Below are positions 18,278-26,098 of a stretch of 64,000 nt of DNA, piece by piece; within the stretch, counting starts at the first letter, position 1; every line of letters begins with the position of its first letter. Location: positions 310,001 through 374,000 of the forward strand of contig NZ_LLEI02000043.1 of NCBI RefSeq assembly GCF_001399455.2. Direction: 5' to 3'. Below the pieces are notes generated by a model, which was given only the letters and a program-made list of their open reading frames with translations, was not told the origin of the DNA and did not search any database. The position numbers and the translations under genes are program-made. The stretch comes from Vibrio bivalvicida (GTDB lineage: Bacteria > Pseudomonadota > Gammaproteobacteria > Enterobacterales > Vibrionaceae).

Positions 18278-18311
18278 ATTGTTTTTCCTAGCACTTTAGT
18301 GATCATATCGT

Positions 18312-19703
18312 CTATTCCTTCAGAGCATTGTTTTGCGCACTAAGAATTGGCTTCAGCAGATATTCTAATATGGTTCGCTTACCAGTGATAATATCCACTG
18401 AAGCAGTCATACCAGGAATAATGGGTAGCGAATTATCTTTATCTAGGCTTGTCTCTTTTGTCCGAATACGGACTAGATAGTAACTATTGCCTTCTTCATC
18501 TGTTGTTGTATCGGCACTAATGTGCTCAAGCGTACCTTCTAAACCGCCGTATTTTGTAAAGTCGTAGGCACTAAATTTAACGATTGTATGTAGGTCGGGT
18601 CGAAGAAAAGCGATATCTTGTGGTGCGATTTTAGCCTCGACCAAAAGCGTATCTTCACTTGGTACGATTTCTACGATATCCATACCGGGCTGGATAACAC
18701 CACCCACAGTATTGACATTTAGTGTCTTTACTGTACCTGTGACTGGGGATGTTACGACAGTGCGGTTTACACGGTCTTCTAAGCCAACGGTCGACTCTGT
18801 CAAAGACGACAGCTTATCTTGAGCTTGGTTGAGCTTTTCTTGCTGCTCAGAACGGAATTTTTGCGCGGCATCAATACGGCTTAGCATGGCTTCACGAATC
18901 GCCGATTTAAGGACCGGAACTTTAAGTTCACTTGACGTCATTTCACGGCGAGTGTCGTTTACCTGACGTTGAAGTTTTAGTAGCTCAATCCGCGGAACTA
19001 CCCCTTCTTCAGCCAGCGGTCTGGTGATCTCAAGTTCTTTGTTAGCAAAGCGGTAGCTTTCGCGTAAGTTTCTCACCCGCGCTTGGATCTCGACTAAATC
19101 TTGCTGCTTCTGCTTTACTTGTTGGTCAAGCAGAGAGATCTGGTTGCGAAGGTTATTTAAGTCTTGGCGGTATTCTGCGCGTTGGCGAGCAACTAGGTTA
19201 GGTTGGGTTTCTTGCAGTACAGGAGGAAAGGCTAACTTGTTGAAGTTGAGAAGAACGCTATTTTGCCAATTCGATTCATCGAAGTCTTGATTAAGTTCAA
19301 CACTGGTAATTGAGGCCGAAAGCTGTAATACACTTGCTGTTAAGTTGGCCACTTGCTGTTCACGTTCGCGATAGTCTGAGCGAAAGCGCGTGTCATCAAT
19401 AAGAAGCAATTGTTGCCCTTTTTCTACCTTTTGACCTTCGCGGACGAGTATTTCTTTAACTAAGCCACCTTCTAGGTTTTGAACCACCTGTACTTGAGAC
19501 GAAGGAACAACCTTACCCTGACCAACTGTAACTTTATCGATTTCTGCCCAAGAAGCCCATAAAATAGCAAGCACGAAAAACAACACCATGACCCACAACA
19601 TTACGCGTGCACTATTTGGTGTGTTTAACAAAAGGGCCGCTGTCTTGTCGTCGACATAGTCCAGTTCGTTTGGAGTAAGCTTGTTATAACCGCTCTTACT
19701 CAT
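18312..19703 (-). CDS. lapC: type I secretion membrane-fusion protein, LapC (HlyD family)
   Basis: A 463-residue HlyD-family adaptor. It has a single N-terminal TM helix (about 32-54), a lipoyl/barrel half (VGQGKVVPSSQVQVVQNLEGG), a long alpha-helical coiled coil (about 110-310) and the second half with VTSPVTGTVKTLNVNTVGGV. It spans the periplasm between LapB and the outer-membrane channel. It is first in the operon and 34 bases before lapG. Neither a TolC/LapE gene nor the adhesin is adjacent. Confidence 0.93.
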   Translation of the reverse strand: MSKSGYNKLTPNELDYVDDKTAALLLNTPNSARVMLWVMVLFFVLAILWASWAEIDKVTVGQGKVVPSSQVQVVQNLEGGLVKEILVREGQKVEKGQQLLLIDDTRFRSDYREREQQVANLTASVLQLSASITSVELNQDFDESNWQNSVLLNFNKLAFPPVLQETQPNLVARQRAEYRQDLNNLRNQISLLDQQVKQKQQDLVEIQARVRNLRESYRFANKELEITRPLAEEGVVPRIELLKLQRQVNDTRREMTSSELKVPVLKSAIREAMLSRIDAAQKFRSEQQEKLNQAQDKLSSLTESTVGLEDRVNRTVVTSPVTGTVKTLNVNTVGGVIQPGMDIVEIVPSEDTLLVEAKIAPQDIAFLRPDLHTIVKFSAYDFTKYGGLEGTLEHISADTTTDEEGNSYYLVRIRTKETSLDKDNSLPIIPGMTASVDIITGKRTILEYLLKPILSAQNNALKE

Positions 19704-19913
19704 GGGTAGTCCTTATTATATGGAGTTATTTTATTGATTTTATTACTCATGGCCCAAAATGTTAAGGATTTGCTGTTAGATTTATCCTAGTAAAATAGTT
19801 GACTTCGTTATTATCGCTAGTTTTTATAGAGTGTAGCGTTATCCAACCTCTTGGGCTTGAGTTCTTATCATTAAGAGCGCACAATCGACAAAAAATTTCG
19901 CCGAGGAGAAAAG

Positions 19914-20549
19914 ATGGAGCTTGATGAGATTCGTCGCGAGTACACAAAAGGTGGTTTGCGCAGAAAAGACTTGTTACCTGACCCAATTGCTCAGTTTGAT
20001 TTATGGTTGAAGCAAGCCATTGAAGCCAAACTTACGGACCCAACTGCTATGACAGTCGCCACTGTTGACGAAACAGGTCAACCATTTCAACGTATTGTGT
20101 TGCTAAAAAATGTCGATGAGCAAGGGTTTGTTTTTTATACCAATTTAGGTAGCCGTAAGGCTCAGCATATAGAGCACAACGCTAAAGTGAGCCTGCATTT
20201 TCCTTGGCATCCTCTTGAAAGACAGGTCCATATTACAGGTGTTGCTGAAAAGCTGACCGTAGTAGAAAACATGCAGTACTTTTCTTCTCGCCCGAAATCG
20301 AGCCAGCTTGCCGCCATCGCCAGTAAGCAAAGTAGCCGAATTTCAGCTCGTGGAGTACTTGAAGGTAAGTTTTTGGAACTTAAAAAGAAATTCGAAGCTG
20401 GAGAGATTCCAGTACCAAGTTTCTGGGGGGGATACCGTATCAGGCCTGAAAGTATCGAGTTCTGGCAGGGTGGGGAGAACCGTTTACACGATCGGTTCTT
20501 GTTCTCGAAAGACCGCGAAGCATGGCATATCGACCGTCTTGCCCCTTAG
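19914..20549 (+). CDS. pdxH: pyridoxamine/pyridoxine 5'-phosphate oxidase
   Basis: A 211-residue FMN enzyme making pyridoxal 5'-phosphate. Landmarks are RREYTKGGLRRKDL, the FMN-binding RIVLLKNVDEQGFVFYTNLGSRKA, and the C-terminal signature around EFWQGGENRLHDRFLF. The RBS GAGGAG precedes the ATG by 7 bases. It supplies cofactor for PLP enzymes such as tryptophanase and GcvP in this window. It is convergent with vqmA, sharing a terminator. The lap-pdxH-vqmA order matches V. cholerae chromosome II (from memory). Confidence 0.96.
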   Translation: MELDEIRREYTKGGLRRKDLLPDPIAQFDLWLKQAIEAKLTDPTAMTVATVDETGQPFQRIVLLKNVDEQGFVFYTNLGSRKAQHIEHNAKVSLHFPWHPLERQVHITGVAEKLTVVENMQYFSSRPKSSQLAAIASKQSSRISARGVLEGKFLELKKKFEAGEIPVPSFWGGYRIRPESIEFWQGGENRLHDRFLFSKDREAWHIDRLAP

Positions 20550-20551
20550 AC

Positions 20552-20576
20552 AAAACGCCGCGTTATGCGGCGTTTT
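20552..20576. terminator. bidirectional pdxH/vqmA terminator
   Basis: A 10-bp perfect stem AAAACGCCGC / GCGGCGTTTT, loop GTTAT. It overlaps the vqmA stop codon, so the two convergent genes share it. Confidence 0.92.
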
Positions 20577-21276
20577 CGGTATTTAGGGCGACAGAAATTT
20601 GAGTCTTCAACAAGGTTTCTGGTATGTAGGAGCCATACCCCTGTTCTAATGCCATATCGATTAAGTGCGCTTTAGAATGCGCGCCAAACTTATGCCTTAA
20701 TCTCACCACATAGCTTTCTAGTGTTTTAATCGAAATCTTCATTATTTTTGCAATGTAGCTAGGTTTTTTGCCATAAAGCAACAGGAACAGTGCTTCTGAC
20801 TCTCTTGAGGTCAGTTTGCTGCTCAAGGTGCTAGCAGGGGGAATATCACCTGCTATGGTTTCATTCGATGCGAGCCCAGTCGCTCTACATATCCAGTGGC
20901 TCACTTCTAAAATGGCAGTATTGGAAAGCTCTTGACCGTAAAAGATGGTGCCTTGTACTTGCCCATTATCGTCTAACCATGGAGTTTTGGTAAAAATATG
21001 CGCACGCCAACTGCCATCGGGGTAGGGGTGGATATCAAGGATTTTAAGCTGGGTAACGTTCTCGATGACATATCGGTCTTGCTTAACGAAGTCATCTGCA
21101 CAGCGAGAGGTCGGGCTCGGCATTTGTTTATCAGATAAACCAATGCACTGATTAGGCTGATCAAACCCGATGAGCTTTGCGTAGGCGTTATTGGCGTAAA
21201 CAAAAACAGAATTTAAGTCTTTACAACCCCAATAACCAGGAAGTTGATTGAATAGAGAGGCTTGTTGTTCGTTCAC
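20563..21276 (-). CDS. vqmA: quorum-sensing receptor/regulator VqmA (PAS-LuxR type)
   Basis: A 237-residue protein. An N-terminal PAS domain (about 1-125) contains LPGYWGCKD, SVFVYAN and the stretch DIHPYPDGSWRAHIFTK. The C-terminal LuxR-type HTH (about 155-215) shows LTSRESEALFLLLYGKKP and ISIKTLESYVVRLRHKFGA. VqmA binds the autoinducer DPO (3,5-dimethylpyrazin-2-ol) and activates vqmR. Identity is supported by neighbour pdxH, the sRNA-like gene upstream and the G6/C6-type operator. Confidence 0.92.
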   Translation of the reverse strand: MNEQQASLFNQLPGYWGCKDLNSVFVYANNAYAKLIGFDQPNQCIGLSDKQMPSPTSRCADDFVKQDRYVIENVTQLKILDIHPYPDGSWRAHIFTKTPWLDDNGQVQGTIFYGQELSNTAILEVSHWICRATGLASNETIAGDIPPASTLSSKLTSRESEALFLLLYGKKPSYIAKIMKISIKTLESYVVRLRHKFGAHSKAHLIDMALEQGYGSYIPETLLKTQISVALNTENAA

Positions 21277-21339
21277 TTATCAATATAAATCTTATAAAAC
21301 AGAACGAATATCATATCATAATTGAGCATTCTGTACGAT

Positions 21340-21480
21340 AAAAAATGCCAGACATCTAATGATGGCTGGCAAAAACAAGAAAACTTCTTGTAGACGTGTA
21401 GAAGAGGTTCTATGAACTCAGTGGTTCACTGAGTATAGACGTATCAATAGATACTAAGTTCGGTCATTAGACCTTACTCA
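21340..21480 (-). ncRNA. vqmR: VqmR small regulatory RNA
   Basis: A gene-free interval just upstream of vqmA, on the same strand, ends in an intrinsic terminator: TGCCAG-C-CATC, loop ATTA, GATG-T-CTGGCA and six T (21371-21340). An internal stem CTCAGTG/CACTGAG (21418-21434 region) follows the 5' part. A TAAGAT -10 at 21492-21487 implies a 5' end near 21480 and a length near 140 nt, the size of V. cholerae VqmR. VqmR is Hfq-dependent and represses targets such as vpsT and aphA. The 5' end is inferred. Confidence 0.85.
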
Positions 21481-21513
21481 ACAACCATCTTATCTTTTTG
21501 ATAATAATAAAAA

Positions 21514-21530
21514 AGGGGGGAAATCCCCCT
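21514..21530 (-). promoter_or_regulatory. VqmA operator upstream of vqmR
   Basis: The minus strand reads AGGGGGATTTCCCCCCT, one base shorter than the V. cholerae VqmA-box AGGGGGGATTTCCCCCCT (from memory). It lies about 20 bases upstream of the inferred vqmR -10. Because T-rich sequence follows, it may also act as the intrinsic terminator of the SUMF1-domain gene that ends 11 bases away. Confidence 0.82.
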
Positions 21531-21540
21531 CTTCTTGTGA

Positions 21541-23361
21541 CTAGTTTATATCTCTGACTACCCGAAAGCCAAGGTAGTTTGCTGCTTCAAAGTTGGACAA
21601 GAAAAGCTGTTTGTCAGATGCCGCCATTTCAGGTGAGAAGTTCCAAGCGCCTCCTTTTGCAATGCCCTTTGGACTGCTGGTCCATTGCCACACATTACCT
21701 ACAACGTCATATAGGCCAAGCTGATTTGGTTTAAAGGCGCTGACGGGAGACGTGCTAAGGTTTGACCATGGTGTCCCGCTCCAACCTGTATTTGCTTCAC
21801 CAGAGACGAATTTATCACCCCACCAGTATTTATCTTGGCTACCTGCGCGAGCTGCCACTTCCCATTCTTCTTCAGTAGGCAAGCGATAGGCAGCACCTGT
21901 TTGTTTGCGTAGCCAGTTCGTATAAGACTTTGCATCGTTTTGGCTAACACAAACCACCGGTGAGTTAGGGTACTGTTTAAAACCGGGATCACGCCAATTT
22001 GCTTTTGCTATTGGGGTCACTTCACCATTCACAAGTGCTGTACAGGTATTCTTAAGTTCCGCATCAGTTTGATAATTGGTGTGTTCGACGAATGTAGCAA
22101 ACTGGCTGACCGTCACTGGAGTGGCGCCTATTCCGAAAGCATGATCAAGGAAAACTTGTTTTGAAGCATTTTCACCAGTGAAATACTTACCTTGAAGAAT
22201 GGCTATCATCTCTGGTGCCTGACCTTTGCCTGCCATTGCGTCAGCGAATTTACTCCCAGCGCGAAGTGGGTTAGATTTCTCTTCTAGCACCGCGCGAATA
22301 GCAGTATCAGATTTTACTGCAACTTGCTGGGCAAAGGCTTTGTAGCCTTCTTTTTGAACAGTAATGTCATGGAGACCAATTGGCAGCATGATTTCTACGG
22401 GTGTACTGCCGTAGGAAACACCATCTATATAGACACTGTCGTTAAATTGGTTAGAGCGTATTGCAAGTGTTACCCAAGCCATTTCTTGATCTGCTTGCAA
22501 CTCGTGGGCTGTGCCAGGTGCAAAACAGTACTGAGTATCAACCTGTAACAAGTCACATGCTACCCTAGCTTTAGGGCGAGCTTCTAGTTCAACATTCATA
22601 ATGGTTCGGTAACGCACGCCATCATAGAAGCCAGCTTGCTTAGTCACGTGTTTGATGACATGAATATTTAATGAGGCGTCGTTGATATTGCGTTTAACGA
22701 TCGCGCTTTCACTGGTTTGTTCAGCGATTTCGGTGCGAAATTGTTTGACCGCTTTTTGTAACGCAAGTTCTTTCGTCTGATTATCACATTGTGAAAGTGT
22801 TAGTGAAGCTTGGCAGCGGTTGGTGAAGCTCACAGAAATCTGCTGTGGCTGCTTTATTTCGCCCCTAAGCTGTTCAACTCTTGCACGAATCTTATTTTCA
22901 TCAAGCTCAGCAATGTGTTGTTCGATGGTTTCCAGTGCGGCTTGGCGAGTTACAAAGACATTGCGTGTTTCTACCAGCTCTTGCTCAGCCGCAAGACGCG
23001 CTTTTTGATTTTGCTTCACGGCAGACCAAGCATCTTGATAAGATTTTTGTGATCCAGCTAGATCAGTATTCGGATCGTCAATCATACGCTGGTAAGCGTT
23101 TTCTAATTTACTTTTAGCATTAGAAAACGCTTCATCCAAAGACTTGGCCGTTTGCTCAAGAGAGTCTAGTTCTGATTTCTTGCTATCTAGCAGCGCTTGC
23201 TGCTCTTCTTTTGCTTGCTGCGCAGCTTTTAACTCATCGTGTTTAGTGAATAGCTGGTCATCAATCTGAACCAATGTCTTCGGTGCTTCTTCTGCTGAAA
23301 CAGTAGAGAGAAGCAAACACGGAGATAATGCTAACAAAAGGGCTGGTAAACCTGGGCGCAT
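21541..23361 (-). CDS. exported coiled-coil/PEGA/SUMF1-domain protein
   Basis: A 606-residue precursor: signal peptide (about 1-23), long coiled coil (about 30-190), a Cys-containing domain (about 190-290), a PEGA domain (SVYIDGVSYGSTPVEIMLPIGLHDITVQKEGY, about 318-350) and a C-terminal SUMF1/FGE-type sulfatase-modifying fold. Landmarks there are PVTVSQFATFVEHTNYQTDAE, YRLPTEEEWEVAARAG, VGNVWQWTSS and GFRVVRD. Many SUMF1 domains act in non-catalytic signalling or binding; the copper-site Cys pair of true FGE is not obvious. It is a paralogue of the next upstream gene, which lacks SUMF1. Confidence 0.8.
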   Translation of the reverse strand: MRPGLPALLLALSPCLLLSTVSAEEAPKTLVQIDDQLFTKHDELKAAQQAKEEQQALLDSKKSELDSLEQTAKSLDEAFSNAKSKLENAYQRMIDDPNTDLAGSQKSYQDAWSAVKQNQKARLAAEQELVETRNVFVTRQAALETIEQHIAELDENKIRARVEQLRGEIKQPQQISVSFTNRCQASLTLSQCDNQTKELALQKAVKQFRTEIAEQTSESAIVKRNINDASLNIHVIKHVTKQAGFYDGVRYRTIMNVELEARPKARVACDLLQVDTQYCFAPGTAHELQADQEMAWVTLAIRSNQFNDSVYIDGVSYGSTPVEIMLPIGLHDITVQKEGYKAFAQQVAVKSDTAIRAVLEEKSNPLRAGSKFADAMAGKGQAPEMIAILQGKYFTGENASKQVFLDHAFGIGATPVTVSQFATFVEHTNYQTDAELKNTCTALVNGEVTPIAKANWRDPGFKQYPNSPVVCVSQNDAKSYTNWLRKQTGAAYRLPTEEEWEVAARAGSQDKYWWGDKFVSGEANTGWSGTPWSNLSTSPVSAFKPNQLGLYDVVGNVWQWTSSPKGIAKGGAWNFSPEMAASDKQLFLSNFEAANYLGFRVVRDIN

Positions 23362-23409
23362 TGTCTTTCTTCTACATCTAATTATTGATTAATTGGCTTA
23401 TTTTAAACG

Positions 23410-23467
23410 AAAACGCCACTTTGTCTTAAGTTATCCGTTAATAACTTAGGATCAAAATGGCGTTTTT
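23410..23467. terminator. long hairpin between the two PEGA genes
   Basis: The outer stem AAAACGCCA / TGGCGTTTT encloses an inner stem TAAGTTAT / ATAACTTA. It follows the upstream coiled-coil/PEGA gene on the minus strand and ends in TTTT. Confidence 0.8.
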
Positions 23468-23503
23468 AGCTCAATCTTGTGAATTCAGTAAGAGTTTCAA
23501 CTG

Positions 23504-24601
23504 TTATCCACTCGGACGTAACTTAACCCAAACCGTATCATTTGTATTTACACTGATTTCGCGGTTGTAGGTTTCAAAACCACTTTTCGATACGGTTACT
23601 TGGTGTTGACCACGTGGAAGAACAACTTCGACTGGCGTACTGCCATAGTTGATACCATTGATAACGACTGAGTCATCGTACTGGTCTGAGCGCACTGTTA
23701 CGTTTACCCAGTTCTTATCATTCTTCTTTGCTTTTGTTTCTTGGTCGCCTTTTAGACAGTAACGAGAAGATACATTTAGTAGCTTACATGCCGCAGACGC
23801 TTCAGGGCGAGCTTGAAGCTGAGACTGCATTTGCGTGAAATAGCTATTATTGCCTTCAAAACCAGAGCGAATAATTTGGCTTTCCTGCACATGAACGTTT
23901 AGCTGAACCCCTTTAGCGTTTTGTTTGGCTATATTTGATTCTGTTAAACGATCCATCAGTTTTGCTTTAAACGCCTTAACTGCTTTCTGCTTCGTTAGAT
24001 AGTGGCCTTGGCTAGTACATTCACCTAACGTCATTGTTGATGAACAAGTCGTTTTATAGCTTGTTTCTAGCACATCGCTTTCACGAAGTTCTGCAGCAAT
24101 ACGTTTTACACGCGCTTCAACTTTTTGCTCTTTAAGGTAAGAAAGCTCCGAATTGAGTCGCGCTTGCTTTTGCTTAACCTGAGACAGGCGCATTTCACTT
24201 TCAGTGATAGCCTGCTGGTTTTCTAAAAGTGAAGATTGGTTCTCTTTCACTTCAGACCATGCATCTTGGTAAGCTTTTTGGAAAGAAACCAAGTCGATCT
24301 CAGGATCATCTAAAAGACGGCTATACTGTTTGTCCAGCGCCGACTTGGTACGATTACGCTTAGCATTGAGTTCTTTCTCACTGCGTTTAAGCTTACTTTT
24401 GTCATTCTGAAGTTGTTGGAGACGTTCAGCTTCAGAGTCAAACTCTGTAGCCATAGTACCCATTTCCGCTTCTTTATTTTCTAATTTACTCTCGATTTCA
24501 GCAACAGGATCAGCCTGTACACTTTCTTCTGCAAAAATCGAAGTCGAAACCCAAAGAGGGCTTAGCGCAAGCAAAAGCGCTGGGATGCGACGTATGATCA
24601 T
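23504..24601 (-). CDS. exported coiled-coil/PEGA-domain protein (paralogue of the SUMF1 gene)
   Basis: A 365-residue precursor with a signal peptide (MIIRRIPALLLALSPLWVSTSIFA), a coiled coil (about 30-190), a Cys-rich segment (CSSTMTLGECTS; ACKLLNVSSRYCLKG) and a C-terminal PEGA domain (SVVINGINYGSTPVEVVLPRGQHQVTVSKSGFE). The ATG at 24601 is preferred: AGGGA lies five bases upstream. A TTG further upstream would be weaker. It shares architecture with the downstream neighbour except for SUMF1, implying tandem duplication. The role is unknown, probably periplasmic scaffold or sensor. Confidence 0.78.
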   Translation of the reverse strand: MIIRRIPALLLALSPLWVSTSIFAEESVQADPVAEIESKLENKEAEMGTMATEFDSEAERLQQLQNDKSKLKRSEKELNAKRNRTKSALDKQYSRLLDDPEIDLVSFQKAYQDAWSEVKENQSSLLENQQAITESEMRLSQVKQKQARLNSELSYLKEQKVEARVKRIAAELRESDVLETSYKTTCSSTMTLGECTSQGHYLTKQKAVKAFKAKLMDRLTESNIAKQNAKGVQLNVHVQESQIIRSGFEGNNSYFTQMQSQLQARPEASAACKLLNVSSRYCLKGDQETKAKKNDKNWVNVTVRSDQYDDSVVINGINYGSTPVEVVLPRGQHQVTVSKSGFETYNREISVNTNDTVWVKLRPSG

Positions 24602-25095
24602 AAGTCCCTGCAACAATTAACGTTTAAATTACCAATGTAATACATTTAAACCCAGTGCATATTCTAAAGATATGCACCTTAAAATAGGAAAAAGACAAAC
24701 TTTTGACAGTCCATTGCTAAGGTGCCTTGCAAAGGTCTATTTCTTCCATTTATTCATCTCTATTTCTAGAGAGTCTTACCTAAGCTTATCATAAATCGAA
24801 ATAAACTTATCGAATACTTAATCCATTTTGGTCGCATTGAAGAAATATGCAAGTAAAGAATCTTGATCGATAAGAGGTTAAATGGATAGAAGTGACATAA
24901 GCCGTAATTTATGTGCACTTGATCATTCTTCCAGTATCTGCAGTGGCTATTTTTTCAACAGTTGGTAATCGTGCCAGATACCTGTCTAGTTGAACAAAAT
25001 GCAACCTATTTGATAAATCATCAATAGGAATTTCGAGTTGCATCACTTTTGGTATAACATGGTGATTCCACCTCTAAATATGTCTGTGTGTTGCT
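24602..25095. other. long divergent intergenic region
   Basis: Nearly 500 bases between the divergent PEGA gene and araC-type gene without a credible ORF. Two dyads sit near the PEGA gene: GTTTAAAT-N14-ATTTAAAC (24622-24651) and GTGCATA-N9-TATGCAC (24655-24677). No sRNA with a terminator was recognised. Confidence 0.5.
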
Positions 25096-25911
25096 ATGTC
25101 TTCATCCTTTAAGCCAGAAAATAATCAGCTAGCTGCCAAAGAATTGTCACCTATGCCAGCACAATTGGTTACGCTACCTTCGTACATGGAATGTCATGAT
25201 CACAATTATACGCAGGTCGTTATCGGGCTAAAGGGAAAGGCGGAGTTTGAGGTAAGTGGATACGGAAATTTGGTAGGGCCAGGGCAAGGTTGTGTGGTGA
25301 CTTCAGGTACAGGTCATGCGTTTGGCGGTGTACTGGAGCAGTCGGATATTTTGGTGCTGAATATGCCTTCACCGAAGGATGATGATCCTTTATTACTGCA
25401 AAGGCTCAATGCCCTGAACCAAAAGGATACCTATTTTCAGCTTGATGGTCAGATTCAGAAGTTGATTCAGATGCTGGTTGCGGAAATGCAATCTAACCCT
25501 CAAGACCTTCTGCTTAGTAGAGCGTGTAGTGACACCGTCGTTGCACTCTTACAGCGCCACATGTCTGCGTTTGCCAGTTCGCGTCGTGACTCTCGTTTTG
25601 ATTTAGAGGCGATAGATCGTTATATCGAGCAGCACTTAAACCAAAAGATCTCGGTGACTCAGCTTGCTGGCAGTGTGTTTCTTGGGGAAAGCCAATTTCA
25701 CTCTTTATTCAAAGAGCAAATGGGTATTACTCCGCACCAGTATGTACTAGGTAAGCGAATCGACATGGCAAAACAGCTCATAGAGCAAGGCCACCTTACT
25801 TTGGGCCAAGTCGCCGAATTCACTGGGTTCTCTGGTCAAAGTACTTTTACTCACACCTTTTCTCGTCTTCAAGGTATATCCCCTTCTCAGTACAAGAAAC
25901 AATTTGGTTAA
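25096..25911 (+). CDS. AraC-family regulator, likely of the put genes
   Basis: A 271-residue protein with an N-terminal cupin-like sensor (HDHNYTQVVIGLKGKAEFEV, about 33-100) and a C-terminal AraC double HTH (about 175-271). Landmarks are ISVTQLAGSVFLGESQFHSLFKEQMG, the family helix LTLGQVAEFTGFSGQSTFTHTFSR and GISPSQYKKQFG. It is immediately upstream of, and co-oriented with, putA, so it is the obvious candidate proline-responsive activator (PutR role). That assignment is from context, not from a recognised operator. Confidence 0.85.
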   Translation: MSSSFKPENNQLAAKELSPMPAQLVTLPSYMECHDHNYTQVVIGLKGKAEFEVSGYGNLVGPGQGCVVTSGTGHAFGGVLEQSDILVLNMPSPKDDDPLLLQRLNALNQKDTYFQLDGQIQKLIQMLVAEMQSNPQDLLLSRACSDTVVALLQRHMSAFASSRRDSRFDLEAIDRYIEQHLNQKISVTQLAGSVFLGESQFHSLFKEQMGITPHQYVLGKRIDMAKQLIEQGHLTLGQVAEFTGFSGQSTFTHTFSRLQGISPSQYKKQFG

Positions 25912-26098
25912 ATAAGCTAACTTAAACCACATATTATTTTGCTTATTTGCATGTGACTCTGTTTTTGTTTTGTTAATAATCAGAGTAAATAGCAAAAAAC
26001 TCGGAGTTTTTGACAAGTAATCTTCTCGGGCTCAAAATACACTGCAAGCCATTGTAGGAAACCTGAACTTTTTTCAGGTCTGAGATTGAGGAAAACGC

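Noticed and set aside
21511..21530. G/C hairpin taken as only a terminator of the SUMF1 gene
   Set aside because: Position and sequence match a VqmA operator upstream of vqmR; terminator function may be additional.
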